DNA from: Planctomycetota bacterium
GTDB taxonomy: Bacteria > Planctomycetota > GCA-002687715
Direction: 5' to 3'
DNA length: 39,938 nt
Assembly: GCA_002687715.1 (NCBI GenBank)
Contig: NZBC01000114.1
Coordinates: 1-39,938, forward strand
Under the pieces are notes generated by a model, which saw nothing but the letters and a program-made list of their open reading frames with translations, was not told the DNA's origin and made no database searches. The position numbers and the translations under genes are program-made. This document shows, piece by piece, positions 1-8,902 of the stretch. How positions within the stretch are numbered: the stretch's first letter is position 1; every line of letters begins with the position of its first letter.

Positions 1-1260
1 ACGTACTGTGCGAAGCACAAGCCGTTCGCGGTCTACAGTGCGGCCGCCGGAAAGACCTTCTTCTGCTACGGCGGAACGAGCAAGCGAAGCAACCGCGAGC
101 TCCATCACATGGTGTCGTGGTACGACCACGAGAAGCGGCAGGTTCCGCGACCCACGATCCTGCTCGACAAGAAGACGAGCGACGCCCACGACAACCCGGT
201 CATCTCGCTGGATGATGCGGGGCATGTCTGGATCTTCTCCACGTCGCACGGTCGGGCCCGCCCGTCGTACATCCATCGCAGCAGGCGGCCGTATTCGATC
301 GATGCCTTCGAACGGGTCTCTGCGACCTACGTCGGAGACGATGGCAAGAGGAGCCCCCTCACCAACTTCTCGTACTTCCAGGCGTGGCACGTGAAGGGGC
401 GCGGGTTCGCCTGCTTCTTCACGCGTTACGCCGACCCGGCCAAGCGGACGAACATGTTCATGACCAGCGCTGACGGTGTGCGCTGGTCGCGTTGGCAACG
501 GCTGGCCACGATCGAAGACGGCCATTACCAGGTGAGCGGTCAACGCGGGGAGAAGGCCGGGGTGATGTTCAACTACCATCCCGCGGGCAAGGGCCTGAAC
601 TGGCGCACGAACCTCTACTACATCGAGACGTCGGATCTCGGCGCGACGTGGCGCACGGCTGCCGGCCGGGCCGTGGACGTTCCCATCACCACCGTGGCCT
701 CGCCCGCCCTCATCCGCGACTATCGCTCCGAGGGGCTCCTCGTCTACCTGAAGGACCTGGCGTTCGACGAGCAGGGGTACCCGGTGCTTCTGTACGTTAC
801 GAGCAAGGGCTATCGATCCGGACCCGCCAACGATCCACGGACGTGGACGATCGCGCATTGGACGGGCAAGCGTTGGGCGATCCACACGATCACGACGTCC
901 GACAACAACTACGACATGGGCTCGCTGTACCTTGGCGCCGAATCCTGGCGCATCATCGCCCCCACGCAGATCGGTCCGCAGCCCTACAACCCGGGCGGCG
1001 AGGTCGCGGAGTGGATCAGTGGCGACCGTGGTGCGACCTGGAAACGGGCGCGCCAGCTCACGGAACGTAGCCCGCGGAACCACACGTACGTGCGCCGCCC
1101 CGTCAACGCGCAGCCGGGGTTTCGCGCGCTGTGGGCCGACGGTCACGGGCGCGAACCATCAGCCTCCGACCTCTACTTCGCAGACGATGCGGGGCGGGTG
1201 TACCGACTCCCCCGAGTGATGACGGGTGACCGGGCCACTCCTGCCTTGCTGACGCGCTGA
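1..1260 (+). CDS. BNR-repeat beta-propeller protein, 5' truncated
   Basis: The reading frame is open from the first base of the window, so the N-terminus, including any signal peptide, lies outside. The visible 419 residues resemble the BNR_4-type secreted propeller family: repeated blades with aspartate-box-like stretches such as SADGVRWSRW and SGDRGATWKRA, and the typical motif SPLTNFSYFQAWHVKG. The family includes sialidase-like and seven-bladed lyase-like proteins acting on polysaccharides outside the cytoplasm, but I cannot assign a substrate. It ends 83 bp before a co-directional sulfatase gene, and two sulfatase genes follow, so a role in binding or cutting a sulfated glycan is inferred from context. 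The family-level call is fairly safe; enzymatic activity is not shown. Confidence 0.75.
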   Translation, partial: TYCAKHKPFAVYSAAAGKTFFCYGGTSKRSNRELHHMVSWYDHEKRQVPRPTILLDKKTSDAHDNPVISLDDAGHVWIFSTSHGRARPSYIHRSRRPYSIDAFERVSATYVGDDGKRSPLTNFSYFQAWHVKGRGFACFFTRYADPAKRTNMFMTSADGVRWSRWQRLATIEDGHYQVSGQRGEKAGVMFNYHPAGKGLNWRTNLYYIETSDLGATWRTAAGRAVDVPITTVASPALIRDYRSEGLLVYLKDLAFDEQGYPVLLYVTSKGYRSGPANDPRTWTIAHWTGKRWAIHTITTSDNNYDMGSLYLGAESWRIIAPTQIGPQPYNPGGEVAEWISGDRGATWKRARQLTERSPRNHTYVRRPVNAQPGFRALWADGHGREPSASDLYFADDAGRVYRLPRVMTGDRATPALLTR

Positions 1261-1343
1261 CGCTCGGGAAGCGCCCTTGCGATCTCGTGGCTCCGGTAGG
1301 ATCTTCACCTCAGGGTCCCCAATCCAGGTTCGTGGAGTCATCC

Positions 1344-3656
1344 ATGTTGCGAATCGTCTTCCTTGTCTTCGTCGTGGCCGTCGTTGGGTCAGCGCAAGAG
1401 CCTGCTTCCGTCGAAAGGGCCGATCGACCGAACATCGTCTACATCCTCGCGGACGACATGGGGTACGGCGACGTCTCGTGCATGAATGCGAAGGCGGCGT
1501 GGAAGACGCCGAACATCGATCGGCTAGCGGCCGCGGGGATGATCTTCTCGGATGCGCACTCCGGTTCCGGAGTGTGCACGCCCACGCGGTACGGCGTGAT
1601 CACGGGCCGGTATGCATGGCGGTCGCGGCTGAAGCGCGGCGTGCTGGGTGGGAAGTCGGACCATCTCATCGAGCCCTCGCGCATGACCGTGGCGTCAGCT
1701 CTCAAGGCGCGGGGATATCACACCGCGTGCATCGGAAAATGGCACCTCGGGTGGGACTTCGCGAAGCAGAAGAACGCTCCGAAGAAGATCGACTACACCG
1801 CGCCCGTCAAGAACGGACCCCGCGCCCTCGGGTTCGACACGTACTACTGCCACAACGGGTCGTTGGACATGGCGCCGTATGTCTACGTCCACGACGATCG
1901 AGTGACGTCGCCGCCGAACCGAACGACGAAGAACGCCGACTACCAGGGGTTCTGGCGGGGCGGACCGACCGGTGCGGATTTCGTTCACGAAGACGTGCTG
2001 CCGAACTTCACTCGTCGCGGAGTAGCGTACGTTCGAGAGCGCGCGAAGACGGGGAAGCCCTTCTTCCTGTACCTCCCGTTACCGGCGCCGCACACACCGA
2101 TCCTCCCTACCGCGGAGTTCAAAGGGAAGAGCAAGACCAATCCCTACGGCGACTTCGTGCTGCAGGTGGACGCGACGGTCGGCGCCCTGATGCGTGCGGT
2201 GGAAGAGTCGGGCGTGTCCGAGAACACGTTGTTCATCGTGACCGCGGACAACGGGTGTTCACCCCGGGCGAAGTTCGACGAGCTCGAGGGGTTCGGCCAC
2301 CACCCGAGCGGGTCGTTCCGCGGGCACAAGGCGGACATCTACGAGGGGGGTCACCACGTCCCGTTCGTCGCGCGGTGGCCGGCGCGAGTGAAGGCCGGCT
2401 CACGCTCCGACCAGACGATCTGCCTCACGGACCTCATGCGCACCTGCGCGGACGTGACTGGTGCTACGCTGCCGGACAATGCGGGCGAGGATAGTGTCAG
2501 CTTCCTTCCGGCGCTCACCGGCACCGCGACCCAGCCGCTCCGCGAAGCGACGGTGCATCACTCCATCAACGGTTCTTTCGCGATCCGGCAAGGCAAGTGG
2601 AAGCTCGTGCTCTGCCCGGGGTCGGGAGGCTGGAGCGCTCCGAGACCGGCGGCAGCGCGCAAGCAGCGGTTGCCTCTGATGCAGCTCTTCGACCTCCGGT
2701 CCGATGTCGGCGAGCGCAAGAACCTCGCCGCGGAGCACCCCGAGATCGTCACGCGCCTCACCAGGCTGCTCGGCAAGTACGTCGCGGAAGGACGAAGCAC
2801 ACCGGGGAGGCCGCAGAAGAACGAGGGCAAGACCCCGTACCTCCCCAAGCCGTATCCCAAGAAGAAGGCCGAAACGTTCGAGAAGTCGGAGATCGTCTAC
2901 AAGTCGGCCGGGTCCGCGAAGCTGAAGCTCCACATCCACCGCCCCCGAACGAGGACGAAGACCCCCGCGGGAGCGATCGTGTTCTTCTTCGGCGGCGGCT
3001 GGAACGGCGGCAACCCGAACCAGTTCTTCCCCCATTGCGAGCACCTCGCCTCCAAGGGCATGGTGGCGATCTCGGCGGAGTATCGCGTCAAGTCGCGGCA
3101 CGCGGCGACGCCGTTCGATTGCGTGGCCGACGCGCGCAGCGCGATCCGGTACGTTCGCCGGCACGCCGCGAGGCTCGGGATCGACCCGAATCGCATCGCC
3201 GCTGGGGGCGGGTCCGCCGGGGGACACCTGGCGGCTGCCACGGCGACGCTGAAAGTGCCGGAGGACGAAGCGGACGCCGAACGCGCGGCGTCGTCCCGTC
3301 CGAACGCGGTGGTCCTGTTCAACCCCGTGTTCGACAACGGACCCGGCGGATGGGGTCATGATCGGGTGAAAGCACGCTACCGCGACATCTCTCCGATCCA
3401 CAATCTCGCCGGCCCCCAGGTTCCCGCCGTCGTCTTCCTCGGCACGCGCGATCGCCTCATCCCGGTCGCCACGGCCGAACGCTACCGCGACCTCATGAAG
3501 AAGACCGGCTCGCGCTGCGACCTCCACCTGTACGAAGGGCAGGGCCACGGGTTCTTCAACTACCGGAAGGGCAAGAACCCCCACTACCGCCGCACCGTCG
3601 AGACCATGGACGCTTTCCTGCGCGAGCTGGGCATCCTGCCGTCGGCCGATCGATGA
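1344..3656 (+). CDS. Secreted sulfatase fused to an alpha/beta-hydrolase (esterase-like) domain
   Basis: The protein has 770 residues from ATG 1344; in-frame codons further upstream would precede the signal peptide (residues 1-18, ending GSAQ). Residues 28 to about 490 are a type I sulfatase. RPNIVYILADD carries the metal-binding aspartates and CTPTR at Cys78 is the formylglycine signature, so activity needs a formylglycine-generating enzyme, which is not in this window. After a Lys/Pro-rich linker (about 500-530) comes an alpha/beta hydrolase of the BD-FAE/acetyl-esterase type: a glycine-rich oxyanion loop (FFGGGW), nucleophile Ser624 in GGGSAGG, Asp703 and His735 in GHGFF. One secreted polypeptide could therefore remove sulfate and acyl groups from the same glycan. 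The joint activity is inferred; both catalytic sets are visible. It is followed 42 bp later by another sulfatase gene. Confidence 0.9.
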   Translation: MLRIVFLVFVVAVVGSAQEPASVERADRPNIVYILADDMGYGDVSCMNAKAAWKTPNIDRLAAAGMIFSDAHSGSGVCTPTRYGVITGRYAWRSRLKRGVLGGKSDHLIEPSRMTVASALKARGYHTACIGKWHLGWDFAKQKNAPKKIDYTAPVKNGPRALGFDTYYCHNGSLDMAPYVYVHDDRVTSPPNRTTKNADYQGFWRGGPTGADFVHEDVLPNFTRRGVAYVRERAKTGKPFFLYLPLPAPHTPILPTAEFKGKSKTNPYGDFVLQVDATVGALMRAVEESGVSENTLFIVTADNGCSPRAKFDELEGFGHHPSGSFRGHKADIYEGGHHVPFVARWPARVKAGSRSDQTICLTDLMRTCADVTGATLPDNAGEDSVSFLPALTGTATQPLREATVHHSINGSFAIRQGKWKLVLCPGSGGWSAPRPAAARKQRLPLMQLFDLRSDVGERKNLAAEHPEIVTRLTRLLGKYVAEGRSTPGRPQKNEGKTPYLPKPYPKKKAETFEKSEIVYKSAGSAKLKLHIHRPRTRTKTPAGAIVFFFGGGWNGGNPNQFFPHCEHLASKGMVAISAEYRVKSRHAATPFDCVADARSAIRYVRRHAARLGIDPNRIAAGGGSAGGHLAAATATLKVPEDEADAERAASSRPNAVVLFNPVFDNGPGGWGHDRVKARYRDISPIHNLAGPQVPAVVFLGTRDRLIPVATAERYRDLMKKTGSRCDLHLYEGQGHGFFNYRKGKNPHYRRTVETMDAFLRELGILPSADR

Positions 3657-3698
3657 GCGAGGTACGGTAGGCCCTTCGATTATCGGAGGAGACTGCGG

Positions 3699-6600
3699 AT
3701 GACGTCGAGAAGCCTGGCCTGTTGCATCCTGGGCCTGTGGTCAGTGCTGGGTGCAGTCGGTGACCTGCGTGCGCAGACCGAGCCGGGCAAGCGGCCCAAC
3801 GTCGTGCTCGTGATGACGGACGATCAGGGCTACGGGGACATACGCGCGCACGGCAATTCCATGATTCGTACGCCGAACCTGGACTCGCTTCACGGCCAGA
3901 GCGTGCGTCTCACGGACTTCCACGTCGACCCGACGTGCTCGCCCACCCGGTCGGCGCTGATGTCAGGTCGGTACTCCACGCGTACTGGGGTCTGGCACAC
4001 CATCCTCGGGCGCTCGCTGATGGACGGCTCCGAGCGTACCGTCGCCGAAGCGCTCCGGCCGGCGGGGTATCGCACCGGGATGTTCGGCAAGTGGCACCTG
4101 GGAGAGAACTACCCGCTTCGACCTCAGGACCAGGGGTTCGACGACGTCGTGTGTCACGGCGGGGGAGGGGTCAGCCAGGGGCCCGACTGGTGGGGGAACG
4201 ACTACTTCGACGACACGTATTGGCGCAACGGCAAGCCCGAGAAGTTCAAGGGGTACTGCACCGACGTGTGGTTTCGAGAAGCGATGCGCTTCATCGAAAC
4301 GAGCAAGGACCGGCCGTTCTTCTGCTACCTCTCCACCAATGCGCCGCATTCACCGCTCTTCGTCGACGAGAAGTGGAGTCGGCCCTATATCGAGAAGGGC
4401 GTGGCCGAGAACCAGGCGAAGTTCTACGGGATGGTCGAGAACATCGACTGGAACCTGGGCCGGCTCATGGCTCAGCTCGACCGGTTGGGGATCGCGGAGA
4501 ACACCATCCTGGTGTTCATGACCGACAACGGCACTGCGGCGGGTCGCGTCGACAAGAAGCGCGTCCAGCAGGGCAAGTGGGGCGGTTTCAACGCCGGCAT
4601 GCGTGGAAACAAGGGCTCCGAATACGACGGGGGGCACCGCGTGCCCTGCTTCGTCCGGTGGCCCGCCGGCGGCATCGGTGGCGCGGGGAAGGGCCGGGAC
4701 GAAGGCTATCTCTCGGCGCACTTCGACGTGCTCCCGACCTTGACGTCTCTGTGTGGCGTGCGGCCGCCGCCTCTCGCCGGCAAGCCGCTCGACGGAGCGA
4801 GTCTCGCCGCGCGACTCCGTGATCCGAAGGCCGTCATGCCGGACCGGACATTGTTCGTCCATTCGCAGCGCATCCTGCACCCGAAGAAGTGGCGCAAGTG
4901 CGCGGTGATGACCGAGCGATGGCGCCTGGTGGGGGGCAAGGAGCTCTACGACGTCATCGCCGATCCCGGCCAGGCCAAGGACGTCGCTGCGCAGCAGCCG
5001 GAGGTCGTGGCGCGGCTGACGAAAGCCTACGACGGATGGTGGGACAGCCTCGCGCCCGCGATCGCCAGCAACGTCCGCATCGCGATCGGATCGCCGAAGG
5101 AGCCGACCACGCTTCTCCATGCCCACGATTGGCAGCGGGTCGGAGGAGGCGGGTGTCCCTGGCACCAGCTTCACGTCAAGCGCGGACTCAAGCTGCACGG
5201 CCAGTGGTTCCTCGACGTGCAGGCGAAAGGGATCTACGAGTTCGAGTTGAGACGGTGGGTGCGCCATCTCGATAAGCCGATCGAGGCGAAGGAGGTTCGG
5301 CTCATCTTTCCCGAGGAGCAGCACTCAACCACGCTCTTCCCAGGCGTGACTCACGCGACGCTCCGCGTGGCACTCGAGGCGGGACCGACGACGGTCCAGT
5401 CCATCCTCACCTTGCCGGACGGCACGACGCGGGGCGCGTACTACGTCTACGTGACTCTGGTGAAGCCGCATAAGGAGCCCCGACCCAGGCGGAATCCCAA
5501 GCGTCCCAACCTCGTGTTCCTGCTCACGGACGATCAGAACTTCGACTCGCTCGGCTGCTACGGGAACCGCGACGTCAAGACACCGAACATCGACGCGCTG
5601 GCGCAGGCCGGGATGGCGTTCGACCGTCACTACGTCACGACCGCCATCTGTATGGCGAGCCGGGCGACGATTCTCACGGGGATGTACGAGTTCAAGCACG
5701 GGTGCAACTTCAATCACGGAGCGCTCCTGAAGGAGCATTGGAGGAAGTCGTATCCGGTGCTCCTGCGCTCGGCCGGGTATCGAACCGCGATCGCCGGGAA
5801 GATCGGGATCACGGTCACCGACGAGCCGGGCGGCAAGGGGGTCCTGCCGGAGTCGGACTTCGACGTGTGGGGTGCGGGCCCGGGTCAGACCAGCTATCAG
5901 ACCGCGAAGAGCAAGTCGATGGCGTCCTATGCTGCGGAGTTCCCCCACTCCACCCGGGCCTACGGCGCGTTCGGTCGTGACTTCATCGCTTCGGCAGCGA
6001 AGGTCGGACAACCGTTTTGCCTCTCGATCAGCTTCAAGGCTCCCCACCGGCCCACGACACCGGACCCCGTGTTCGATGCGGTCTACGCCGAGAAGACGTT
6101 TCGCAAGCCCGACAACTTCGGCCGCGAGCACGGCTGGCACTTCAGCAAGCAGAGCCGGCAAGGGCGACAGTACAAGCGTTTCCATTCCTGGGGCTACGCC
6201 GACCGCTTCGACGAGGTCATGGCCATCTACCACCAGCAGGTCCACGCCATCGACGTGGCCGTGGGGATGATCAGGCAGGCGCTCGTGGACCACGGAGTCG
6301 CGGACGATACGGTCGTGGTCTTCACCTCGGACAACGGCTTCTTCTGCGGCGCCCACGGCTACGGTTCCAAGGTGCTGCCCTACGAAGAGTCGGCCCGCGT
6401 TCCGCTGATCATCCATGACCCGCGTCACGAGAACAGCGGCAAGAAGCTCCGATGCGGCGCGCTCACCGGCAGCGTCGACTTCGCCCCGACGTTGCTGCGG
6501 CTCGCCGGCGTCGAGTCGCCCACGGCGTGCGACGGCCGCGACCTGATGGTCCTGTACGCGAACCCCGAGCGCTCCATCCACGACGCTCTCCCGCTCATCA

Positions 6601-6878
6601 ACGCGTGGGGTCCGACCCCGACCCATTGCCTGGCCGTCGTGACGAGAGACTCGAAGTACGTCTACTGGCCGTTCGCCGAAGAGGGTCTCACCCCGACCGA
6701 GGAGCTGTACGACCTCGCGGCGGATCCCCTCGAGTTGAAGCAGCTCTCGGACGAACCCAGCCGTAAGGTGCTCCTGGCCGCCATGCAAGAGCACTACGAC
6801 CGCTTCGTCGACCAATGGAAGGCCGAGCGTGTTCCGTACCATCGGTACGCCCGCTTCGGCGCGTTCTTCGATCGGTGA
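3699..6878 (+). CDS. Double sulfatase (two type I sulfatase domains in one secreted protein)
   Basis: The protein has 1059 residues. ATG 3699 is preceded by a good ribosome site (GGAGGA, 3685-3690), and the first ~25 residues are a signal peptide ending LRAQ. Domain 1 (about 32-470) has RPNVVLVMTDDQ and CSPTR with Cys80. A beta-rich segment (about 470-595) resembles the C-terminal sheet domain of arylsulfatases. Domain 2 (about 602-1050) starts with RPNLVFLLTDDQ and has CMASR with Cys651, the CXAXR variant of the formylglycine motif. Both domains keep the downstream GKWHLG/GKIGIT-type, HSP/HRP and TDNG/SDNG segments expected of the family. Such proteins are normally ~450-550 residues with one domain, so this is a tandem fusion of two distinct sulfatase subfamilies, probably acting on two sulfate positions. 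It probably shares an operon with the upstream sulfatase-esterase. Confidence 0.9.
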   Translation: MTSRSLACCILGLWSVLGAVGDLRAQTEPGKRPNVVLVMTDDQGYGDIRAHGNSMIRTPNLDSLHGQSVRLTDFHVDPTCSPTRSALMSGRYSTRTGVWHTILGRSLMDGSERTVAEALRPAGYRTGMFGKWHLGENYPLRPQDQGFDDVVCHGGGGVSQGPDWWGNDYFDDTYWRNGKPEKFKGYCTDVWFREAMRFIETSKDRPFFCYLSTNAPHSPLFVDEKWSRPYIEKGVAENQAKFYGMVENIDWNLGRLMAQLDRLGIAENTILVFMTDNGTAAGRVDKKRVQQGKWGGFNAGMRGNKGSEYDGGHRVPCFVRWPAGGIGGAGKGRDEGYLSAHFDVLPTLTSLCGVRPPPLAGKPLDGASLAARLRDPKAVMPDRTLFVHSQRILHPKKWRKCAVMTERWRLVGGKELYDVIADPGQAKDVAAQQPEVVARLTKAYDGWWDSLAPAIASNVRIAIGSPKEPTTLLHAHDWQRVGGGGCPWHQLHVKRGLKLHGQWFLDVQAKGIYEFELRRWVRHLDKPIEAKEVRLIFPEEQHSTTLFPGVTHATLRVALEAGPTTVQSILTLPDGTTRGAYYVYVTLVKPHKEPRPRRNPKRPNLVFLLTDDQNFDSLGCYGNRDVKTPNIDALAQAGMAFDRHYVTTAICMASRATILTGMYEFKHGCNFNHGALLKEHWRKSYPVLLRSAGYRTAIAGKIGITVTDEPGGKGVLPESDFDVWGAGPGQTSYQTAKSKSMASYAAEFPHSTRAYGAFGRDFIASAAKVGQPFCLSISFKAPHRPTTPDPVFDAVYAEKTFRKPDNFGREHGWHFSKQSRQGRQYKRFHSWGYADRFDEVMAIYHQQVHAIDVAVGMIRQALVDHGVADDTVVVFTSDNGFFCGAHGYGSKVLPYEESARVPLIIHDPRHENSGKKLRCGALTGSVDFAPTLLRLAGVESPTACDGRDLMVLYANPERSIHDALPLINAWGPTPTHCLAVVTRDSKYVYWPFAEEGLTPTEELYDLAADPLELKQLSDEPSRKVLLAAMQEHYDRFVDQWKAERVPYHRYARFGAFFDR

Positions 6879-6890
6879 CCGGGAGCGCCG

Positions 6891-8359
6891 CTAGAGCACG
6901 AGTTCGACCGGTACTGCGTTCGTCACCGCGTCGACGGTCAGGAGCGGACCGATGATGGCTGCGGCGTGATGGAGCACGATTCCCGCCAGGGACGGGGCGG
7001 AGCCCGCCGGGAGCTGGAACGCCACCGTAGCCTGGCCCTGAGGGTCGAGGTTGGCGAAGTTGTTCAGCAGGGGCAGCTGGTTCGGGTAGGTGAGAGCGAA
7101 CGTGAAGTACGCGTCCATGTTCAGCGGGACGTTCTTGCCGCCGAGGGAGAAGCCGGGGGTCCAGCCGGAGAACGAGCCGGCGGCGAAGTACACGGCGCCA
7201 CCGAGCGCGGGTCCGACGTCGATCGCGAGAGCCTGCGTACCCCCGGCTGACAGCGAGATCGAGCTCGTCGTCGAGGACATCCCCGTGAGGTAGTTCGAGG
7301 ACGAGATCTCGATCAGCGATGCCTGCTCACCGCTGCTCGCCGATGCGGAGAGGCCGGTCGCGATGATCGTGCCCCCTCCTGATTCACCCGGCGCATAGGC
7401 CCTCAGTGCGTCGGCGACGGAATCGTGGATGACGGCCCGGCCCCGGACGCGACTGTAGACGCCGCCTACGATCCGGTGCTGCCCGAAGTACTGCATCGTC
7501 GCGAAGCCGGTGGCAGTATTCGTCGAGAGGTCGATGGTTGCGATTCGTTGTTGGGCGCCTGACCCGACCCCGCTTGGGCGCCTGACCCGACCCCGCCATT
7601 CCCGACGATGAGGATCGGATCACCGTTCGGACCGATCGCCAGCCCCCGGGTTTCGCCGTCCCAGTCCGACGGGTTCGAGTCGTGCCAGAAACAGCTCTCC
7701 GCCACGACTCGCGACCCGTCGGGGGAGAGGTCCAACCGGTGGATGGCGGTCACGTTGCTCGGGATCCCCGGGCACGGATCCGAGAACGACCAACGCGTGG
7801 CGAGAAGGCTGTTGGTCTTGGGAACGTAGAGCAGGTTCTGGATCTGGACGCCCGGCAGGCCGAACTGCCAGGGGCCCGTTCCCGCGGCATTCTGGAGGAC
7901 CTGGATCTGGTCCGCTGCGTCGAGGTAGCTGATCACGTTCAGGTTCAATGGATTGCGCAGATAGACGATCCCGTCTCCACGCGGTGTCAGCAGCCCTCGA
8001 GACCCGCCGGATGCCGTGACCATTCCCAGGCTCTGCACGTTGCCGAAGGCGTCACCCGAGAAGAGCTCGATCTGATTCGGCACGAAGCCACCGAAGAACA
8101 GGAGCCGGTCCCGCCACGGGTCGTAGGCCATCGCCTGCCGCGTCGGCCCAGACGTCGCCAGGTCCTTGTACAGCGTCTTCGCCCCGCTCAACGGATCGAT
8201 TCGAATGATCGCTCCGTCGGCGGAGCTGATTCCGGTCCAGGCCACCGTGTGCAAGTAGAGATCGCCCGAGCGAAACCCGCCCGTGCCGACTTGAGCCGCT
8301 GAGCCTGAGCCGAGGCAAGCGAGAGCGATGGCGAGAGCGAATCCGAGTGGGTGCTTCAT
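6891..8359 (-). pseudogene. Secreted beta-propeller-like protein gene, frameshifted by a 23-bp tandem duplication
   Basis: The 5' part (start 8359) encodes a signal peptide (MKHPLGFALAIALA...GSAAQ) and NHL/WD-like repeats with phrases such as SGDLYLHTVAW and RQAMAYDPWRDRLLFFGG. The frame breaks at a perfect 23-bp direct duplication (7551-7573 and 7574-7596), and the first frame then ends at 7466. Removing one copy joins the frames as ...GGVGSGAQ-QRIATIDLSTNTATGF... and gives one 481-residue protein ending at 6891. The C-terminal ~90 residues (GGKNVPLNMDAYFTFAL...TNAVPVELVL) resemble the tail of the hydrolase encoded at 34011-36101, so it is probably an exported protein with a lineage-specific C-terminal domain. 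As given, the gene cannot make the whole protein. It is either a recent mutation, a switchable sequence or an assembly error. Function unknown. Confidence 0.8.
7551..7596. repeat. Exact 23-bp tandem duplication inside a coding region
   Basis: The unit starts TTGGGCGCCTGACCCGACCC and occurs twice without mismatch, 7551-7573 and 7574-7596. Twenty-three is not a multiple of three, so the second copy shifts the frame of the minus-strand gene. The flanking bases do not extend the identity. Confidence 0.95.
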
Positions 8360-8430
8360 GGTCTGTGATCCGTGGCGTTTCCGTTTGTCGGTCGCGAGGG
8401 ACGGTGTATCTCCGAGCAACGTCTGACCCA

Positions 8431-8458
8431 CGTTTCACCGACCTTTGGCGTTTCGTTC
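8431..8458 (-). promoter_or_regulatory. Candidate ECF-like promoter motif (GAAC-N16-GTGAAACG)
   Basis: Read on the minus strand, GAAC (8458-8455) is followed after 16 bases by GTGAAACG (8438-8431), about 70 bases before the start at 8359. Nearly the same arrangement occurs at 16961-16989, also about 74 bases upstream of a minus-strand start, and at 18470-18498. Spacing and GAAC core resemble ECF-type -35/-10 promoters. This is a pattern observation only. Confidence 0.3.
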
Positions 8459-8494
8459 GAGGAACTCTCAAAAAAAGACGAAGCGACCAGGATC

Positions 8495-8647
8495 GGTGGC
8501 TCCGACACCCAGCGCGTGGGCGAGGTCGTGGAGATCTCACCCGACAAGAAGATCGTGTGGCGCTATGACGCCCGGAAGATGAACGGCAACGAAGGGAAAC
8601 GGACCAATCCGGATGACACCAACCAGGCGACGGCGAAGATCGTGTAG
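8495..8647 (+). pseudogene. Short remnant of a propeller-type protein
   Basis: A short plus-strand frame encodes RVGEVVEISPDKKIVWRYDA followed by RKMNGNEGK, which reads like one blade of the NHL/PQQ-like proteins whose repeats have the form R-V-V-E-x-(S/T)-P-x-G-K-x-V-W-x-Y. It runs into unrelated codons and a stop at 8645. There is no signal peptide or ribosome site and the rest of such a protein is absent. It lies in a 540-bp stretch otherwise lacking a convincing gene, so I read it as debris of a lost gene. A very small expressed peptide cannot be excluded. Confidence 0.35.
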
Positions 8648-8753
8648 CTGACGTTGTTCACGTTCCATCCCTCTCGAAGCGGAGTTGGGCCAATACGGTA
8701 CTCGCGAACTCCGGACGCGGACTTCCTTGGGGTGTGGGGCAGGACTGCTCGGA

Positions 8754-8832
8754 CGGGAGCGCGGACCTCCACGTCCGCTCTGGCGGCGAAGCCGGATCCC
8801 GCCCAGCGCGGACCTGGAGGTCCGCGCTCCCG
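8754..8832. repeat. REP-like long inverted repeat (BIME-like)
   Basis: Left arm 8754-8778 and right arm 8808-8832 are 25-base inverted repeats differing at one position, separated by a 29-base GC-rich loop. Each arm also contains its own palindrome: GCGGAC-N6-GTCCGC on the left and GCGGACCTGGAGGTCCGC on the right. This nested design is that of paired REP elements in other bacteria. It sits 70 bp upstream of the isomerase operon and may act as a dispersed repeat, transcript-stabilising hairpin or terminator for upstream transcription. No associated transposase is visible here. Confidence 0.7.
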
Positions 8833-8902
8833 GGATTCCGCGACGCTGGGGCCGCGTCCCAGGCTCGGAACCTGGGGCGGTGATCCGATAGCATGGCGGC
8901 CC

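Noticed and set aside
2400..3584. Long minus-strand reading frame opposite the sulfatase-esterase gene, and similar ones at 5325-6842, 9538-11349 and 28874-31132
   Set aside because: They are antisense shadows caused by high GC; residues are Arg/Glu/Val/His-rich without domains, while the opposite strand carries clear catalytic motifs.
8372..8647. Intact 91-residue gene
   Set aside because: The first ~40 residues lack sense as a signal or domain and only one propeller-like blade is recognisable, so it is treated as a remnant.
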